Shown here: positions 1-7,837 of the stretch, one piece after another | How positions within the stretch are numbered: the first letter of the stretch is position 1 | How the letters are laid out: each line of letters begins with the position of its first letter | Assembly: GCA_017455945.1 (NCBI GenBank) | Contig: JAFTLM010000339.1 | Location: forward strand, 1-15,355 | DNA length: 15,355 nucleotides | Origin: Clostridia bacterium | Lineage (GTDB): Bacteria; Bacillota; Clostridia; Oscillospirales; CAG-272 | Reading direction: 5' to 3' | Made by a program: the position numbers and the translations under genes | Notes under the pieces: model-generated | Told to the model about the DNA's origin: nothing | Seen by the model: the letters and a program-made list of their open reading frames with translations, nothing else | The model's database searches: none

Positions 1-451
1 GATTCATCATAAATACACAGAAGCCGATGCAGATAGCAACTATTATAATGGTAGGAAGAAAGCTGACCCACCACGGAATTTCTGCCTCGGGTTCGTAGTC
101 AAAGGATTCTATGTGGGAGCCGTCCTTCACAATATAGTCTTGCACAAAATTTTGGAATAAGCTAAGATTACTTAACTGATATTCTACTTCTTTGACGTCG
201 TCCTTGCCGTATTTCAGTTTGTTTTCCTCATCATACGCGAAGGTATAATCGTCCTCAAGAACGTCCATTGTAAGCTTCATATCCTTGTCAACAGTGAAGT
301 TTACCACTCGGTTTTCTTTGAAGTAATCAACCACGTCGCTGAGCACAGGATCTTCGGCAGGCGTCCTGTTTCCCATAAGGTTGGACACCACAAAGATAAT
401 ACCTATTATCAGTATCGCATAAAAAATTATAGATTTGAAGTTCTTCTTCAT
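1..451 (-). CDS. ftsH: ATP-dependent zinc metalloprotease FtsH, N-terminal part (cut by window edge)
   Basis: Only the first 150 residues are present; the AAA+ ATPase and HExxH protease domains would lie beyond base 1. The visible part has the FtsH N-terminal layout. A short basic start (MKKNFKS) leads into a first membrane helix at about residues 8-26. An acidic extracytoplasmic domain of about 95 residues follows. A second helix begins at the proline/tryptophan-rich PWWVSFLPT, a common FtsH form. The ATG at 451-449 has an AGGAGG ribosome binding site six bases upstream. FtsH degrades misassembled membrane proteins and some regulators at the cytoplasmic membrane. It follows tilS after 126 bases, as in many Bacillota, but no hpt gene lies between them as it does in Bacillus. 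I see no clear terminator after tilS and no convincing promoter in the gap, so read-through is likely. Identity rests on topology and neighbours, because the catalytic part is not visible. Confidence 0.85.
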   Translation of the reverse strand, partial: MKKNFKSIIFYAILIIGIIFVVSNLMGNRTPAEDPVLSDVVDYFKENRVVNFTVDKDMKLTMDVLEDDYTFAYDEENKLKYGKDDVKEVEYQLSNLSLFQNFVQDYIVKDGSHIESFDYEPEAEIPWWVSFLPTIIIVAICIGFCVFMMN

Positions 452-577
452 CGTTGCCTCCTTTGGCGAATTTTATAATTGGGTCTGTCTGGATTTCAGA
501 TTACATATTCTATATATTTTTGTCCGAAAGAATGATAAATAAACACTCAGTCAAAGAACGTTAAAAGGTTTTGGTTT

Positions 578-1963
578 TCAGTTGTAGAAAAGCGTTATTT
601 TTAACTGTTTGTCTGATTTTGTTTCACTGTCGCATATAGCGGTAAGCGGAACCCACAGTATTTCACCGTCGTTGTGGAATACGGGGAGCTTTGCGCGCAA
701 TTCGAGAGGGATTTTTTTGTCGCAAAACAGCTTTTTCAGCTTTTTGTGCATTCCTCCGCAGAAAATTTTATCACCGTCGTTTTTCGGACGGATAAACAAT
801 CCGCTTTCTATTCTATCAGAAGAGAAAAACGCGGATATAGATTTTTTGTAAATATTTTTTAGAAAAATGTGTTGGTTTTCTGAAAATTCGGTGTCGGTTG
901 TTTTTTCAACGTATACCGCCATATCAGCTCCGTTAAGCTCGGTCAGTCCGTAGCTGAGCTTGATTTCGTATTGTACAGGTGCCGATTCTTCCTCTTTTTT
1001 TGCAAGTATAATGAAAGCGTTTTCGATTTTAACCTGCGTTTTGTCAGGGAAAGTCAATTCTGCGTGCTCGTTGGCTTTTTGAGCCAACGCCAAAAAGCTT
1101 TCAATGTGTGCCGAAGATGGCGAAAAGAATTTTCCTAAAAGCTTTGCCGCCACACGCGATTTCAAGGATGCGTCAAGAACAGAAAAAGCCTTTGTCGGAA
1201 TTTTGTGCATATCGGTGAGAGAAAGGATAAAATTGTTTGCTTCTTCGTTTAAAAACGCTTCGTCCTCTCTGACCGTGCAACTCATTCTCTCTATGTTTGA
1301 AATTGCGTTTTCGTTTATTTTCAAAAGTTCGGGAAGAATATTGTTTCTGATGCGGTTTCGTGAATAGTCGACGTCGGAATTTGTGGCGTCGGTTACGTAT
1401 TCAAGTCCATTTTGACGGCAGTAATCAAGAATTTCGGCTTTGCTCATTTTCAGTAACGGACGTATCACCGTTCCGCCGTCGCACGGGCGTGTAGGTGGGA
1501 TGCCGCAAAGTCCTTTGAGACCGCTGCCTCTTGCCAGATTGAAAATGACCGTTTCGGCGTTGTCGGTGGCATTATGTGCGGTGGCAAGAACAGGAATTGA
1601 GTGTTCCTTCATTACCGAAGCGAAAAATTCGTATCTTACAATTCTTGCCTCCTCCTCCAAACCTCTTCCGTGTGCTTTTGCAAGAGCGGGAACGTCGGCT
1701 TCAAGCAGGAAAAATTGAATGCCGTAATGTTCGGCAAGTCCGCGGCAAAAATCGCGGTCACGTTCGGCATCCTTGCCTCGAATCATATGATTTACGTGAG
1801 CAACCGCCAAGGGTGCCTTGTGTAGTCGGCAATAGTCTGACAGCATATGGAGCAGAGCGCGTGAATCGGCTCCTCCCGAAAGGGCAAGCAGAATAGGGGT
1901 ATCGGCGGGCAAGGACGAAAGCGTTTCGGGGGAGGTGAATTTGAAATGCTGTTTCATTATCAC
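578..1963 (-). CDS. tilS: tRNA(Ile)-lysidine synthase TilS
   Basis: TilS uses ATP and lysine to convert C34 of the CAU-anticodon tRNA-Ile into lysidine, so that the tRNA reads AUA and is charged with isoleucine; it is normally essential. The N-terminal PP-loop ATPase domain shows SGGADS at residues 29-34 and continues to about residue 215 with the family segments HVNHMIRG, TAHNATDNAETVIFNL and RNRIRNNILPEL. A helical middle follows. The C-terminal tRNA-binding domain begins near RPKNDGD (392-398) and includes the lysine-rich KKLKKLF segment. At 461 aa it is full length. The longest reading starts at a GTG whose GTGA overlaps the dnaB stop. An ATG at 1957 (third codon) is an equally credible start, with a weak ACGAG element before it. 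Either way translation is probably coupled to dnaB. Confidence 0.95.
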   Translation of the reverse strand: MIMKQHFKFTSPETLSSLPADTPILLALSGGADSRALLHMLSDYCRLHKAPLAVAHVNHMIRGKDAERDRDFCRGLAEHYGIQFFLLEADVPALAKAHGRGLEEEARIVRYEFFASVMKEHSIPVLATAHNATDNAETVIFNLARGSGLKGLCGIPPTRPCDGGTVIRPLLKMSKAEILDYCRQNGLEYVTDATNSDVDYSRNRIRNNILPELLKINENAISNIERMSCTVREDEAFLNEEANNFILSLTDMHKIPTKAFSVLDASLKSRVAAKLLGKFFSPSSAHIESFLALAQKANEHAELTFPDKTQVKIENAFIILAKKEEESAPVQYEIKLSYGLTELNGADMAVYVEKTTDTEFSENQHIFLKNIYKKSISAFFSSDRIESGLFIRPKNDGDKIFCGGMHKKLKKLFCDKKIPLELRAKLPVFHNDGEILWVPLTAICDSETKSDKQLKITLFYN

Positions 1964-3300
1964 TCGTCGTTGAAGCGGTCGTCCGCCTTGGTCATAAACT
2001 TGGTATATTTTCCTATCCAGCCCATTTCCACCGTTCCGGTGGAACCATGACGGTTTTTCTGTATAATAACCTCGGCAATACTTGCCTCTTGGGAATTGGC
2101 GTCGGTTTTATAGTATTCGTCTCTGTAAAGGAACATAACAACGTCGGCGTCCTGCTCGATTGCTCCCGAGTCACGAAGGTCGGAAAGCATAGGCTTTTTG
2201 TCTTGACGTGACTCAGGTCCTCGCGAGAGCTGGGTGCAACAAATAACAGGCACGTTAAGCTCTTTTGCCATTATTTTCAAAGAACGTGAGATTTCCGACA
2301 CCTCTTGTACACGGTTGTCGTTATGGCTGTCACTCTGAAGCAACTGAAGATAGTCTATGATTATAAGCCCCAGATTTTTAACGCGGCGAAGTTTGGCTTT
2401 CATAGCCGTTACTGTTACACCCGTGGTGTCGTCGATAAGAATTTCGGCTCCTGCAAGCTTTGAGGAAGCAGCGGCAATCTTATCCCAATCTTCGTTCTGG
2501 AGGCGTCCTGTTCGGAGACTGTGGCTGTCTACCATTGCTTCGCTGGAAAGCACACGGGAAACAAGCTGTTCGGCAGACATTTCCAATGAGAAGATACAAA
2601 CCGTCTTTTTTGTGGATATAGCCACGTTTGTACCGATGTTAAGACAGAAACTGGTTTTACCCATACCGGGACGCGCACCCACGAGAATAAGGTCGGAGTT
2701 GCCCATTCCGGCAAGCATATTGTCCACGCCCGAAAATCCGGTTTTGGTACCCTGTACCTCATCGGGTCTGTCCTGGAGGTCCTTGAGATGTCCGTGAACG
2801 TCTCTGAGCACCTCGCGTATGGTTTTAAAGCCTTTTGTGTCGCGGCCCTGAGCAACCGAGAAAATCTTTCTTTCGGCGGAGTCGATGATGTTTTCCACCG
2901 AATCCTGCTCGCTGTACGCCATATTTCGAACCTCTTCGCTGATGGAAATAAGCTGACGGAGCAGGCTTTTATCCTTTACTATTTTTGAATAGTCTTTTAT
3001 GTTCAACGAGCTGGGAACCGCTTCGCAAATCGACTTGAGATATTCCTCACCGCCCGATTTGTCGTATATTCCCTTGCGTACAAGCGTGTCAATAAGAGTT
3101 ACTATGTCGATTTCATTGTTGAGCAAAAACAGCTCGTGCATACCGAGATATATCTGCTTGTGGGCTTCTTCGTAGAAATCCTCGGAGGTGATGATATCTG
3201 CCACCGAGTTTATCGACTGCGGGTCAATGAGAATGGAGCCTAGAAGCGACTGCTCGGCGATTAGCGAAAAAGGAAGTTTTGGAGTAAACTCTTCGTTCAT
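1960..3300 (-). CDS. dnaB: Replicative DNA helicase DnaB
   Basis: This is the hexameric 5'-3' helicase of the replication fork (called DnaC in Bacillus subtilis). The N-terminal primase-interacting domain occupies about residues 8-110 and starts with the typical AEQSLLGSILIDP. The RecA-like ATPase domain follows with Walker A GARPGMGKT at 208-216, FSLEMSAEQL at 237-246, Walker B LIIIDYLQL at 312-320, and the late motif containing LSDLRDSGAIEQDAD at about 372-386. The C-terminal end has the usual KNRHGSTGTV. Length (446 aa) is normal. The ATG at 3300 is preceded by GGAAGG at a somewhat long spacing of about 11 bases. The gene lies 41 bases after rplI and overlaps tilS, the conserved rplI-dnaB linkage of Bacillota. 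Confidence 0.97.
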   Translation of the reverse strand: MNEEFTPKLPFSLIAEQSLLGSILIDPQSINSVADIITSEDFYEEAHKQIYLGMHELFLLNNEIDIVTLIDTLVRKGIYDKSGGEEYLKSICEAVPSSLNIKDYSKIVKDKSLLRQLISISEEVRNMAYSEQDSVENIIDSAERKIFSVAQGRDTKGFKTIREVLRDVHGHLKDLQDRPDEVQGTKTGFSGVDNMLAGMGNSDLILVGARPGMGKTSFCLNIGTNVAISTKKTVCIFSLEMSAEQLVSRVLSSEAMVDSHSLRTGRLQNEDWDKIAAASSKLAGAEILIDDTTGVTVTAMKAKLRRVKNLGLIIIDYLQLLQSDSHNDNRVQEVSEISRSLKIMAKELNVPVICCTQLSRGPESRQDKKPMLSDLRDSGAIEQDADVVMFLYRDEYYKTDANSQEASIAEVIIQKNRHGSTGTVEMGWIGKYTKFMTKADDRFNDE

Positions 3301-3341
3301 TTTGATTAATTCCTTCCTTGGTGATTATGGTTGTGGGCTGA

Positions 3342-3788
3342 TTATTTGTCTGAAACAAGAAGATTTATTTTTCCCACCACGTCGGTGTAGAGCTTTACGT
3401 CAAGCTCATACTTGCCGTAAGCCTTGATTGCGGAGGCGATGTTGATTTTCTTCTTGTCGATTGTGATCTTGTGCTGAGCCTCAAGAGCATCGGCTACGTC
3501 CTTGGAGGTTACGGAGCCGTAGAGCTTTCCGTCGGCACCGCTTTTGCAAACCAGCTTTACAAGTATGCTTTCAAGCTTTGCCGCAATCTCTTTTGCCTGT
3601 GCGGTTTCAACCTCTATTTTATGCTTTATGGAGGCTTCCTTGTTTTTTACTTCATTGAGGGCTTTTGCATCAGCGGGAATCGCAAGCTTTTCGGGAAGCA
3701 GGAAGTTTCTTGCATATCCGTCCGAAACGTCGATTATCTGGTCCTTTTTACCCTGACCCTTTACGTCTTGTGTGAGAATAACTTTCAT
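3342..3788 (-). CDS. rplI: 50S ribosomal protein L9 (bL9)
   Basis: bL9 binds 23S rRNA near the L1 stalk and helps maintain reading-frame fidelity. The protein is 148 aa, the usual size. The N-terminal rRNA-binding domain opens with MKVILTQDVKGQGKK and contains DGYARNFLLP, the family signature. A long charged helix (about residues 40-75) links it to the C-terminal domain, which contains GKLYGSVTSKDVADAL. The ATG at 3788 has an AAAGGA ribosome binding site. It lies 23 bases after gdpP and 41 bases before dnaB, all on the same strand, so it is the middle cistron of the operon. Confidence 0.97.
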   Translation of the reverse strand: MKVILTQDVKGQGKKDQIIDVSDGYARNFLLPEKLAIPADAKALNEVKNKEASIKHKIEVETAQAKEIAAKLESILVKLVCKSGADGKLYGSVTSKDVADALEAQHKITIDKKKINIASAIKAYGKYELDVKLYTDVVGKINLLVSDK

Positions 3789-3811
3789 ATCAATTTCCTT
3801 TCTTGGTTGTA

Positions 3812-5881
3812 TTACATATTGTCGAGATAGTTGTCAATTGCCGCTTTGAGGCGTTCAAGTGTCTCTCTCATATCTTTTCCCGGAATTTGTGCACCGGCGA
3901 TGTTAAAGTGTCCGCCGCCGCCCAGTTCTTCGAGTATAAGCTGTACGTTTACCGCACCGTTGGAACGTGCGGAAATGTGTATCACGTTGTTGATGGGAAC
4001 AAGTGCAAACGATGCGTCTACGTTCTTGACGGTAAGCAATTTGTCTGCCGCCTTTGACGCCGCCGTTCTGTCGTCGCCGCTTCCGCTTCCCATACTGGTT
4101 GTTATCGCTATGGTGTCGCGGTAAATCATTACGTTGGTTCCGAATTTGGCTTCCGCGCTGAAGTCGTTGAAGTCTTCGTTGAAGAAGGTGTGAGCGATTT
4201 CGGAGTTTCCTCCCTCACCGCGCAGATAGAGTGCCGCCGCAAAGGTTCTGACACCCGTGGAACGTGTAAAGTTCTGTGTGTCTACCATAATTCCCGAGAG
4301 CATTACGGTGGACTCTTCGTTTGTCAGTGTTCCTACGGGGAGACACTGTTCAAGAAGCTCTGTAACCAGCTCGCAGGCGGAGGACGCGGACGGGTCGATA
4401 TAGTTTATGGCAGGCTCTTTTTCAAGCTCTGCGGTTTTTCTGTGGTGGTCGATGATTACGAAGTTGTGTATATTTTCGGCGATGGATGGCTCCTCAAGAA
4501 TCTTGAAGTTGTTCGCATCCACTACTATAAGCAACGTGTCGGAGCGGATAAGGTCCATACCGGTTGAGGAGCTGATGAATATATCCTTGTATGCATCAAG
4601 CTCAAGAAGTCTCTCGGAGCAGTTGCCGAAAGCCTTGTTGAAAACCTCCCGATCGGTGTTGAGAATAATCTTCGGAGAGACTCCGCAGTGCATACAAAGT
4701 CTTGCTACGCCCACGCAGGCACCGATAGAGTCGAAGTCGGGGTTTCTGTGTCCCATAATAAGAACGTTTCCGGATGTGGCAATAAGTGAGAGCAGCTGGT
4801 TGGCGATAACTCTCGCTAATACCTTTGTTCTCTTTTGGATGTTTTTCGTTCTTCCACCGAAGAATACCAAGCCGTCGTCGCCTCTGAGCGCTACCTGGTC
4901 GCCTCCTCGCTGGAGAGCCATATCAAGTGCGGTCTGAGCGTTGTGCTCAAGGTCCGCCATATCCTCTCCGATATAGGATATACCGATAGAGACGGTGATT
5001 GGCATACTGTTGTCGCCAAGACGTATATTTCTGATTCTTTCGAGAATTTCAAATTTGTTTTCTACGCATTCGAGTAACTTTTGCTTTTCAAATACGATAA
5101 TGAATTTGTCTCTGTCGTATTCACGCATAAGGGCGTTTAATTCCAGCGACCACGCCTTTATTACGTTTTCTGCCTCGTTTGCAGCCTCTCTGCTGCTGAC
5201 ACGGACGTATTGAGCAAGCTCTTCCAGGTTGTCTATAACCACGTAAGCCACGACGGGAGTTTCGGCTTCGACCTTCTTGCGTATTGCGTCAAGTGCCGTA
5301 ACGTCGGAGAAGGCGGAAAGATAGTAGATTTTTCCGACAGCCTTCATCTCGTAGCTTCTTACTTCAAATTTTTTGTCGTCGATGTCTACTATGGATGAAA
5401 TCTGTTCTTTGTCTGACAGAATTTCTTCGGAAATTTCCTCTGCCGAGAGCCTGAGACTGTTTTTTGCCAACTCATCGGGGGCGAGCTGACAGATATCGCT
5501 TATGCTGACACCGTAAAGCGGACGTTTGCGGCCCGAAATTGTTCCCATTACGTCGTTGTACCAAATTATTTTTCCGTTTTCATCGGTTACGGTGAAGGGA
5601 ATATTGATTTTTTGAATTACGTCAGACATCGCCGTGCTCAGCGCAATGTTCTCCTTTGCGTGCAGCTTCCTTCCCGCGGAAAACTGTCTGTTGGCAAACA
5701 GCATTATAACGACTATTGCCGTGTATACGGATAAAAATACTACTCCGACAACGGCGTTATACATAATGTCAAGTGCACAGATTACCGTATACGCCGCCAG
5801 GAGAAAGGCTCCCGAGAGTATGCATACCCACGAGGAGGCGGCAAACTGTTTTGTGGACTTGTAGTCTTTTTTTGTTCTCAT
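3812..5881 (-). CDS. gdpP: Cyclic-di-AMP phosphodiesterase GdpP (membrane-bound DHH/DHHA1)
   Basis: GdpP hydrolyses the second messenger c-di-AMP to pApA and so affects osmotic balance, cell-wall stress and beta-lactam tolerance. Two membrane helices lie at about residues 17-35 and 43-62. A PAS-like sensor domain follows (about 80-195, with FTVTDENGKIIWYND). A degenerate GGDEF domain spans about 205-335: its signature turn is replaced by DRDKFIIVF, and it ends with the GdpP-typical RGGDQVAL. The catalytic DHH domain has HRNPDFDSIGA at 378-388, DAN at 455-457, DHH at 478-480 and VDTQNF at 533-538. DHHA1 ends with GGGGH at 654-658. All metal-binding motifs appear intact. The 689-aa length is normal. 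The ATG at 5881 has AAAGGAG about six bases upstream. It is 14 bases from yybS and 23 from rplI, the standard Bacillota arrangement. Confidence 0.95.
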   Translation of the reverse strand: MRTKKDYKSTKQFAASSWVCILSGAFLLAAYTVICALDIMYNAVVGVVFLSVYTAIVVIMLFANRQFSAGRKLHAKENIALSTAMSDVIQKINIPFTVTDENGKIIWYNDVMGTISGRKRPLYGVSISDICQLAPDELAKNSLRLSAEEISEEILSDKEQISSIVDIDDKKFEVRSYEMKAVGKIYYLSAFSDVTALDAIRKKVEAETPVVAYVVIDNLEELAQYVRVSSREAANEAENVIKAWSLELNALMREYDRDKFIIVFEKQKLLECVENKFEILERIRNIRLGDNSMPITVSIGISYIGEDMADLEHNAQTALDMALQRGGDQVALRGDDGLVFFGGRTKNIQKRTKVLARVIANQLLSLIATSGNVLIMGHRNPDFDSIGACVGVARLCMHCGVSPKIILNTDREVFNKAFGNCSERLLELDAYKDIFISSSTGMDLIRSDTLLIVVDANNFKILEEPSIAENIHNFVIIDHHRKTAELEKEPAINYIDPSASSACELVTELLEQCLPVGTLTNEESTVMLSGIMVDTQNFTRSTGVRTFAAALYLRGEGGNSEIAHTFFNEDFNDFSAEAKFGTNVMIYRDTIAITTSMGSGSGDDRTAASKAADKLLTVKNVDASFALVPINNVIHISARSNGAVNVQLILEELGGGGHFNIAGAQIPGKDMRETLERLKAAIDNYLDNM

Positions 5882-5895
5882 TTGATACTCCTTTA

Positions 5896-7074
5896 TCAGC
5901 TGTTTTGTTCAGAATTGTCGGACTGTACCGGATTGCTTGGACGCTTGAGAGCTGTTATGGCTCCGAAAATAGCGAGCGGATACGTGAGGAATAGGAATGA
6001 ACCGAAGTTGAAGAATGCGAATACAATGAGTATTATGGTAAACAGAGAAAGCTTGGATTTTCTCGCCTGAAGCAACGCTATAAGCGTAAATACCGCTATT
6101 AAGAAGAAAGCGGGCATCAGTATCATATTAAGGTTGATCATAGCCACCGAAAATACCTGAACCGAGTGTTCTTCGAAAAAAGAGGTTATGAAAGTCAGAG
6201 CAAGCGAGATTATGAACATCCACGCTGAGGTTCTGCTCATAACGAGAACACGTTCAAGCGGATGTACCTCGCGTACAAATTTATCCTTGAGTGCGAAATA
6301 GCAGGTTTGGGAAAAGAAAGCGACGATATTTCCGAGCACTATAACCAAAGCCGGCAGAATATCAAACGTAAGCCGTGTCGCGGCGTCTGCCGCTTTTGGT
6401 GTGTACAGCTCCGAGTAAGGCTCGCCAAGTGCAGAGCCTATTTCTACAAGCTTTTCGGTCGCCGATATTCTGAAGTTTTCCACAGACGTGCCTATAAAAT
6501 TGAGGGTATCTGTGCCGTGCTGTACCGTAAGCATAATAATTGAAGGTGCAATTACAGATATTAGAAAAGCCGCAGAGACAACGCACAGACAGGGAATTCT
6601 TGCCATCTTCTTTTTGTTGCATATGGCAAGGGCGACCGCACTTGGCAGGGTCAAAAGAGTTGTGCCTGCCACAAAAAAGTTTTGGGTGTAAATCAATATT
6701 GCGGCAAACGCAACGGTTATCGCTCCGAGATAAACCGTTACCTCGCGTTTTTTGCCTCCAAGCATAATTCCGCCGATTGCGATAGACGCCAATATTCCGA
6801 AGAAGACCGAAATTACGTATATTAAAAATTCAAGTGTTTCCGGCGAGGCAAGAAGCAAAATGCCTCCTGTGGGAATTGCAACCAGGGCGGCGAGAAATTT
6901 ATTTTGGCACAGCTTCGCCAGTCCGTATGCGAAGACAAATAGCGATATTGATGAAATTACCGTGTCTACGGCGGGGAGATTGGCACAGAAGAGTGCTGCC
7001 GCAAGTCCCATAAGCAAGACTCTCACGGTGGAAAATTCGACCGTTTGTTTCGTAGTATTTTCTTTGTACATCAT
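5896..7074 (-). CDS. yybS: Multi-pass membrane protein, YybS/DUF2232-like
   Basis: This is a polytopic membrane protein with about eight hydrophobic segments, roughly at residues 18-38, 42-80, 85-110, 113-135, 160-185, 235-260, 280-300 and 315-375. It resembles the DUF2232/YybS family, whose genes usually sit directly before gdpP in Bacillota; the function is unknown. The name rests on topology and position more than on a residue signature. At 392 aa it is longer than typical YybS proteins of about 310 aa, and a soluble loop lies at about residues 190-235. Two adjacent ATGs exist, at 7074 and 7071. The AAAGGAG lies only two bases from the first but five from the second, so the 7071 start (391 aa) is more likely. 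It is the first gene of the leftward operon, about 30 bases after the predicted transcription start. The C-terminal tail is polar (PVQSDNSEQNS). Confidence 0.75.
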   Translation of the reverse strand: MMYKENTTKQTVEFSTVRVLLMGLAAALFCANLPAVDTVISSISLFVFAYGLAKLCQNKFLAALVAIPTGGILLLASPETLEFLIYVISVFFGILASIAIGGIMLGGKKREVTVYLGAITVAFAAILIYTQNFFVAGTTLLTLPSAVALAICNKKKMARIPCLCVVSAAFLISVIAPSIIMLTVQHGTDTLNFIGTSVENFRISATEKLVEIGSALGEPYSELYTPKAADAATRLTFDILPALVIVLGNIVAFFSQTCYFALKDKFVREVHPLERVLVMSRTSAWMFIISLALTFITSFFEEHSVQVFSVAMINLNMILMPAFFLIAVFTLIALLQARKSKLSLFTIILIVFAFFNFGSFLFLTYPLAIFGAITALKRPSNPVQSDNSEQNS

Positions 7075-7106
7075 AACTCCTTTGGAAAATATTACTTCAT
7101 TTTAAT

Positions 7107-7135
7107 AGTATACCACAAAAGCCTCGATTTGTAAA
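7107..7135 (-). promoter_or_regulatory. Sigma-A promoter of the yybS-gdpP-rplI-dnaB-tilS operon
   Basis: Read on the minus strand, there is a -35 TTTACA (7135-7130), a spacer of exactly 17 bases and a -10 TATACT (7112-7107). The -10 is preceded by TGG, which makes it an extended -10. The predicted transcription start near 7100 leaves a leader of about 25-30 bases before yybS. No other comparable promoter precedes the leftward genes. Confidence 0.85.
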
Positions 7136-7214
7136 GGAAAATAACAATTTTTCATTAAAATATATCTGTAAATTTTTTGTTAGTAAAAAAACAAAAGAAA
7201 TTTTTGAAAAACTA

Positions 7215-7243
7215 TTGCAAATGTGAAAAAAATGTGGTATAAT
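7215..7243 (+). promoter_or_regulatory. Sigma-A promoter of the rimP-nusA-ylxR-ylxQ-infB operon
   Basis: There is a -35 TTGCAA (7215-7220), a 17-base spacer and a perfect -10 TATAAT (7238-7243), preceded by TGG (extended -10). The start would fall near 7250. It points away from the yybS promoter; about 80 AT-rich bases separate the two -35 boxes, and I see no operator-like repeat between them. Confidence 0.88.
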
Positions 7244-7266
7244 ACACCAAGAATATGGTATTAGTA

Positions 7267-7292
7267 TGAGAGTGGGCGTCAGCCCACTCTTA
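7267..7292 (+). promoter_or_regulatory. Stem-loop in the rimP operon leader
   Basis: GAGTGGGC (7270-7277) pairs perfectly with GCCCACTC (7282-7289) around a four-base loop, GTCA; three more weaker pairs extend it to 7267-7292. It starts about 17 bases after the predicted transcription start and ends about 30 bases before the rimP ribosome binding site. Only a short mixed sequence, not a T-run, follows, so it does not look like a full terminator. From general recollection, GC-rich hairpins of this GAGTGGG type are common ahead of rimP operons in Bacillota. A role in mRNA stability, antitermination or autoregulation is inference. Confidence 0.75.
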
Positions 7293-7332
7293 ATTGTTAA
7301 GAAATGGCAGTTTAAAATGCCGTGGAGGTCAG

Positions 7333-7806
7333 ATGAAAAAAGGAACGAAAAACATTGCCGCAACCGTAAGCGAAATTATCTCTCCGGTAGCGGAAGAATT
7401 GGGCTATTATCTTTGGGACGTGGAATTTGTCAAAGAGGGCTCGCGTTATATCCTGAGAGTTACCATTGACTCCGAGGAGGGCATCAATATCGACGATTGC
7501 GAGAAGATGCACCGTGCGATAGACCCTGTGCTTGACGAGGCGGACCCCATAGAAAACGCCTATTACCTGGAAGTAAGTTCTCCGGGGATAGAGAGAGAAC
7601 TCAGAACCGATGAACACATCCTGGCTTGTCTGGGTGAAACCGTGGAGGTAAAGCTGTACGCACCGCTTAACGGAGTTAAGAGCTTTGTCGGCGAGCTTTT
7701 CGGATATGAGGACGGCAGGGTGTCGGTTAAAAACGGAGAAAAAGTCAACAGCTTTGAACGCAAGGAAATTGCACACATAAAGACTGTTTTTGACTTTGGA
7801 GATTAA
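7333..7806 (+). CDS. rimP: Ribosome maturation factor RimP
   Basis: RimP assists assembly of the 30S subunit. The protein has 157 residues, the family's usual size. The N-terminal domain contains LGYYLWDVEFVKEGSRYILRV-type strands, followed by IDDCEKMHRAIDPVLDE and the strongest signature, YYLEVSSPGIERELR. The small SH3-like C-terminal domain ends with KEIAHIKTVFDF. I chose the ATG at 7333 because GGAGG lies four bases before it and homologues begin at this point. An in-frame TTG at 7294 would add 13 residues, but it abuts the leader hairpin and has no ribosome binding site. It is the first gene of the operon, 31 bases before nusA. Confidence 0.95.
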   Translation: MKKGTKNIAATVSEIISPVAEELGYYLWDVEFVKEGSRYILRVTIDSEEGINIDDCEKMHRAIDPVLDEADPIENAYYLEVSSPGIERELRTDEHILACLGETVEVKLYAPLNGVKSFVGELFGYEDGRVSVKNGEKVNSFERKEIAHIKTVFDFGD

Positions 7807-7837
7807 ATTCATAAATAATTTTGAAAGGATATAGAAA

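Noticed and set aside
452..577. Promoter for ftsH in the gap after tilS
   Set aside because: A TTGACT occurs on the minus strand but no -10 lies at a proper spacing, and other pairs are weak.
7294..7332. Upstream TTG start extending rimP by 13 residues
   Set aside because: It abuts the leader stem-loop and has no ribosome binding site, whereas the ATG at 7333 has GGAGG and matches family N-termini.
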